From the NCBI RefSeq assembly GCF_017744445.1, contig NZ_JAGIBH010000001.1, positions 260,178 to 324,177 on the forward strand: a stretch of DNA of 64,000 nt. The letters run 5' to 3'. Under the pieces are notes generated by a model. It was not told where the DNA came from, did not search any database, and saw nothing but the letters and a program-made list of their open reading frames with translations. The position numbers were made by a program, and so were the translations under genes. The stretch comes from Caulobacter sp. Its GTDB lineage: Bacteria > Pseudomonadota > Alphaproteobacteria > Caulobacterales > Caulobacteraceae. How positions within the stretch are numbered: the first letter of the stretch is position 1; every line of letters starts with the position of its first letter. This document shows positions 63,318-64,000 of this stretch, one piece after another.

Positions 63318-64000
63318 TCAGGCTGCCGCTTCGGCGTCCTGCTCGTCATCGCCGCCCAGAAGCGCGCTCAAGACGATGGCCAGGCGCTCGGGCTTGATCG
63401 GCTTTTCGACCACGTCCTGCATGCCGGCGGCGATGTAGGTCTGGACGTCGGCCGGGTCGGCATTGGCGGTCAGGGCCACGATCGGCACGGCGCCGGGGCG
63501 GCCGTTCATCTCGCGGATCGCGCGGGTGGCGGCGATGCCGTCCATGCGCGGCATCTTGATGTCCATCAGGATCAGGTCGTAGCGGCCGCTCTTGGCCATC
63601 TCGACCGCCTCGACGCCGTCGACGGCCTGCTCCGAGGTGCACTCGAACATGTCGCACAGCGCCTCGGCGACCATGCGGTTGGTGGCGTTGTCGTCGACGA
63701 TCAGGATGTGGGCGGCGCGGCCGGCGACTTCCTGGGTCTCGTGGACCTCGGCTTGCGCGACGGCGGCGGGCAGGGGCAGGGCGAAGCCGACGGTCAGGCC
63801 GACGCCGCGATTGGCCTCGGCGTGCAGCGGACCGCCCATGGCGCGCAGGACGCGGTGGGCCAGGGCCATGCCGACGGCCATGGCCATCTCGTTGCGGTCC
63901 TGCAGGCTGGTGTCGCCCAGCGGATCATGGACGCGAGCCAGGCGTTCGTCGGCGTGGCCGCCGGTGTTGTCGCGAACCTGGCCTTCCAGGCGGATGTGGT
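63318..64000 (-). CDS. Hybrid histidine kinase, C-terminal part (5' end outside window)
   Basis: The frame stays open from 63320 to the window edge and gives 227 residues. The N-terminal part here is the end of a HATPase-like domain: RNEMAMAVGMALAHRVLRAMGG takes the place of the GLGLAI G2 box but lacks its glycines. A receiver follows, with HILIVDDNATNR and the phospho-acceptor Asp of LILMDIKMPRMDG, the Thr of VALTAN and the Lys of EKPIKPE. The kinase core is outside the window. Either the kinase has lost ATP binding or the domain is a divergent version. Confidence 0.85.
   Translation of the reverse strand, partial: HIRLEGQVRDNTGGHADERLARVHDPLGDTSLQDRNEMAMAVGMALAHRVLRAMGGPLHAEANRGVGLTVGFALPLPAAVAQAEVHETQEVAGRAAHILIVDDNATNRMVAEALCDMFECTSEQAVDGVEAVEMAKSGRYDLILMDIKMPRMDGIAATRAIREMNGRPGAVPIVALTANADPADVQTYIAAGMQDVVEKPIKPERLAIVLSALLGGDDEQDAEAAA

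Overview
The window is a GC-rich stretch of about 64 kb from the chromosome of an alphaproteobacterium, most likely Caulobacter or a close relative. Supporting signs are two large TonB-dependent receptors, three histidine kinases of the HWE or hybrid type plus part of a fourth, a PraR-type XRE regulator, a NodT-like efflux lipoprotein, a tricorn-like protease, a GH47 alpha-mannosidase (a family rare in bacteria but known from Caulobacter) and very uniform coding GC. No phage, integrase, insertion sequence, CRISPR array or rRNA gene was seen. The species cannot be fixed from the sequence alone.

Layout: 1-3.6 kb holds the end of tuf and its terminator, a serine hydrolase, an HWE kinase and an acetyltransferase. 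3.6-9.3 kb is a tightly coupled NodT-adaptor-RND efflux operon on the minus strand. 9.9-17.7 kb has two TonB receptors flanking a secreted protein and a Tat-exported class V aminotransferase. 17.7-25 kb has an internally duplicated unknown protein, a tandem TetR regulator, a Yip1 membrane protein, a hybrid kinase and a second serine hydrolase. 25-36 kb is rich in lipid and CoA metabolism: a FadB/FadJ-like enzyme, an acyl-CoA synthetase with a degenerate DegT-like partner, a DUF2199 protein, an adenine deaminase-CorA pair, a PhyH-type oxygenase, and an HxlR regulator divergent from an acyl-CoA dehydrogenase. 36-47 kb has a small lipoprotein, pirin, an MHS transporter, an Lrp regulator divergent from indolepyruvate ferredoxin oxidoreductase, a TonB_C-like protein, an APC permease and a ParDE pair coupled to an L-2-hydroxyglutarate dehydrogenase-like flavoenzyme. 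47-60 kb has the tricorn-like protease, a glycosyltransferase, tRNA-Met, a coiled-coil protein, a GDPD, the GH47 mannosidase, an HWE kinase, an Lrp regulator divergent from methionine gamma-lyase, a degenerate glucokinase and a PilZ protein. 60-64 kb holds an XRE regulator and a quorum-sensing locus: luxI-type synthase, a divergent Mpo1-like (DUF962) gene and a luxR-type receptor, followed by the C-terminal part of a hybrid kinase.

The most interesting system is the LuxI/LuxR locus. An 18-bp perfect inverted repeat that looks like a lux box lies between the synthase gene and the Mpo1-like gene. Three divergent regulator-target pairs (HxlR, and two Lrp) each carry repeated palindromic motifs at helical spacing, so probable operators can be read directly. 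The intergenic regions also hold two groups of long palindromic repeats of about 110-140 bp (ten elements, counting one fragment), probably REP-like or MITE-like.
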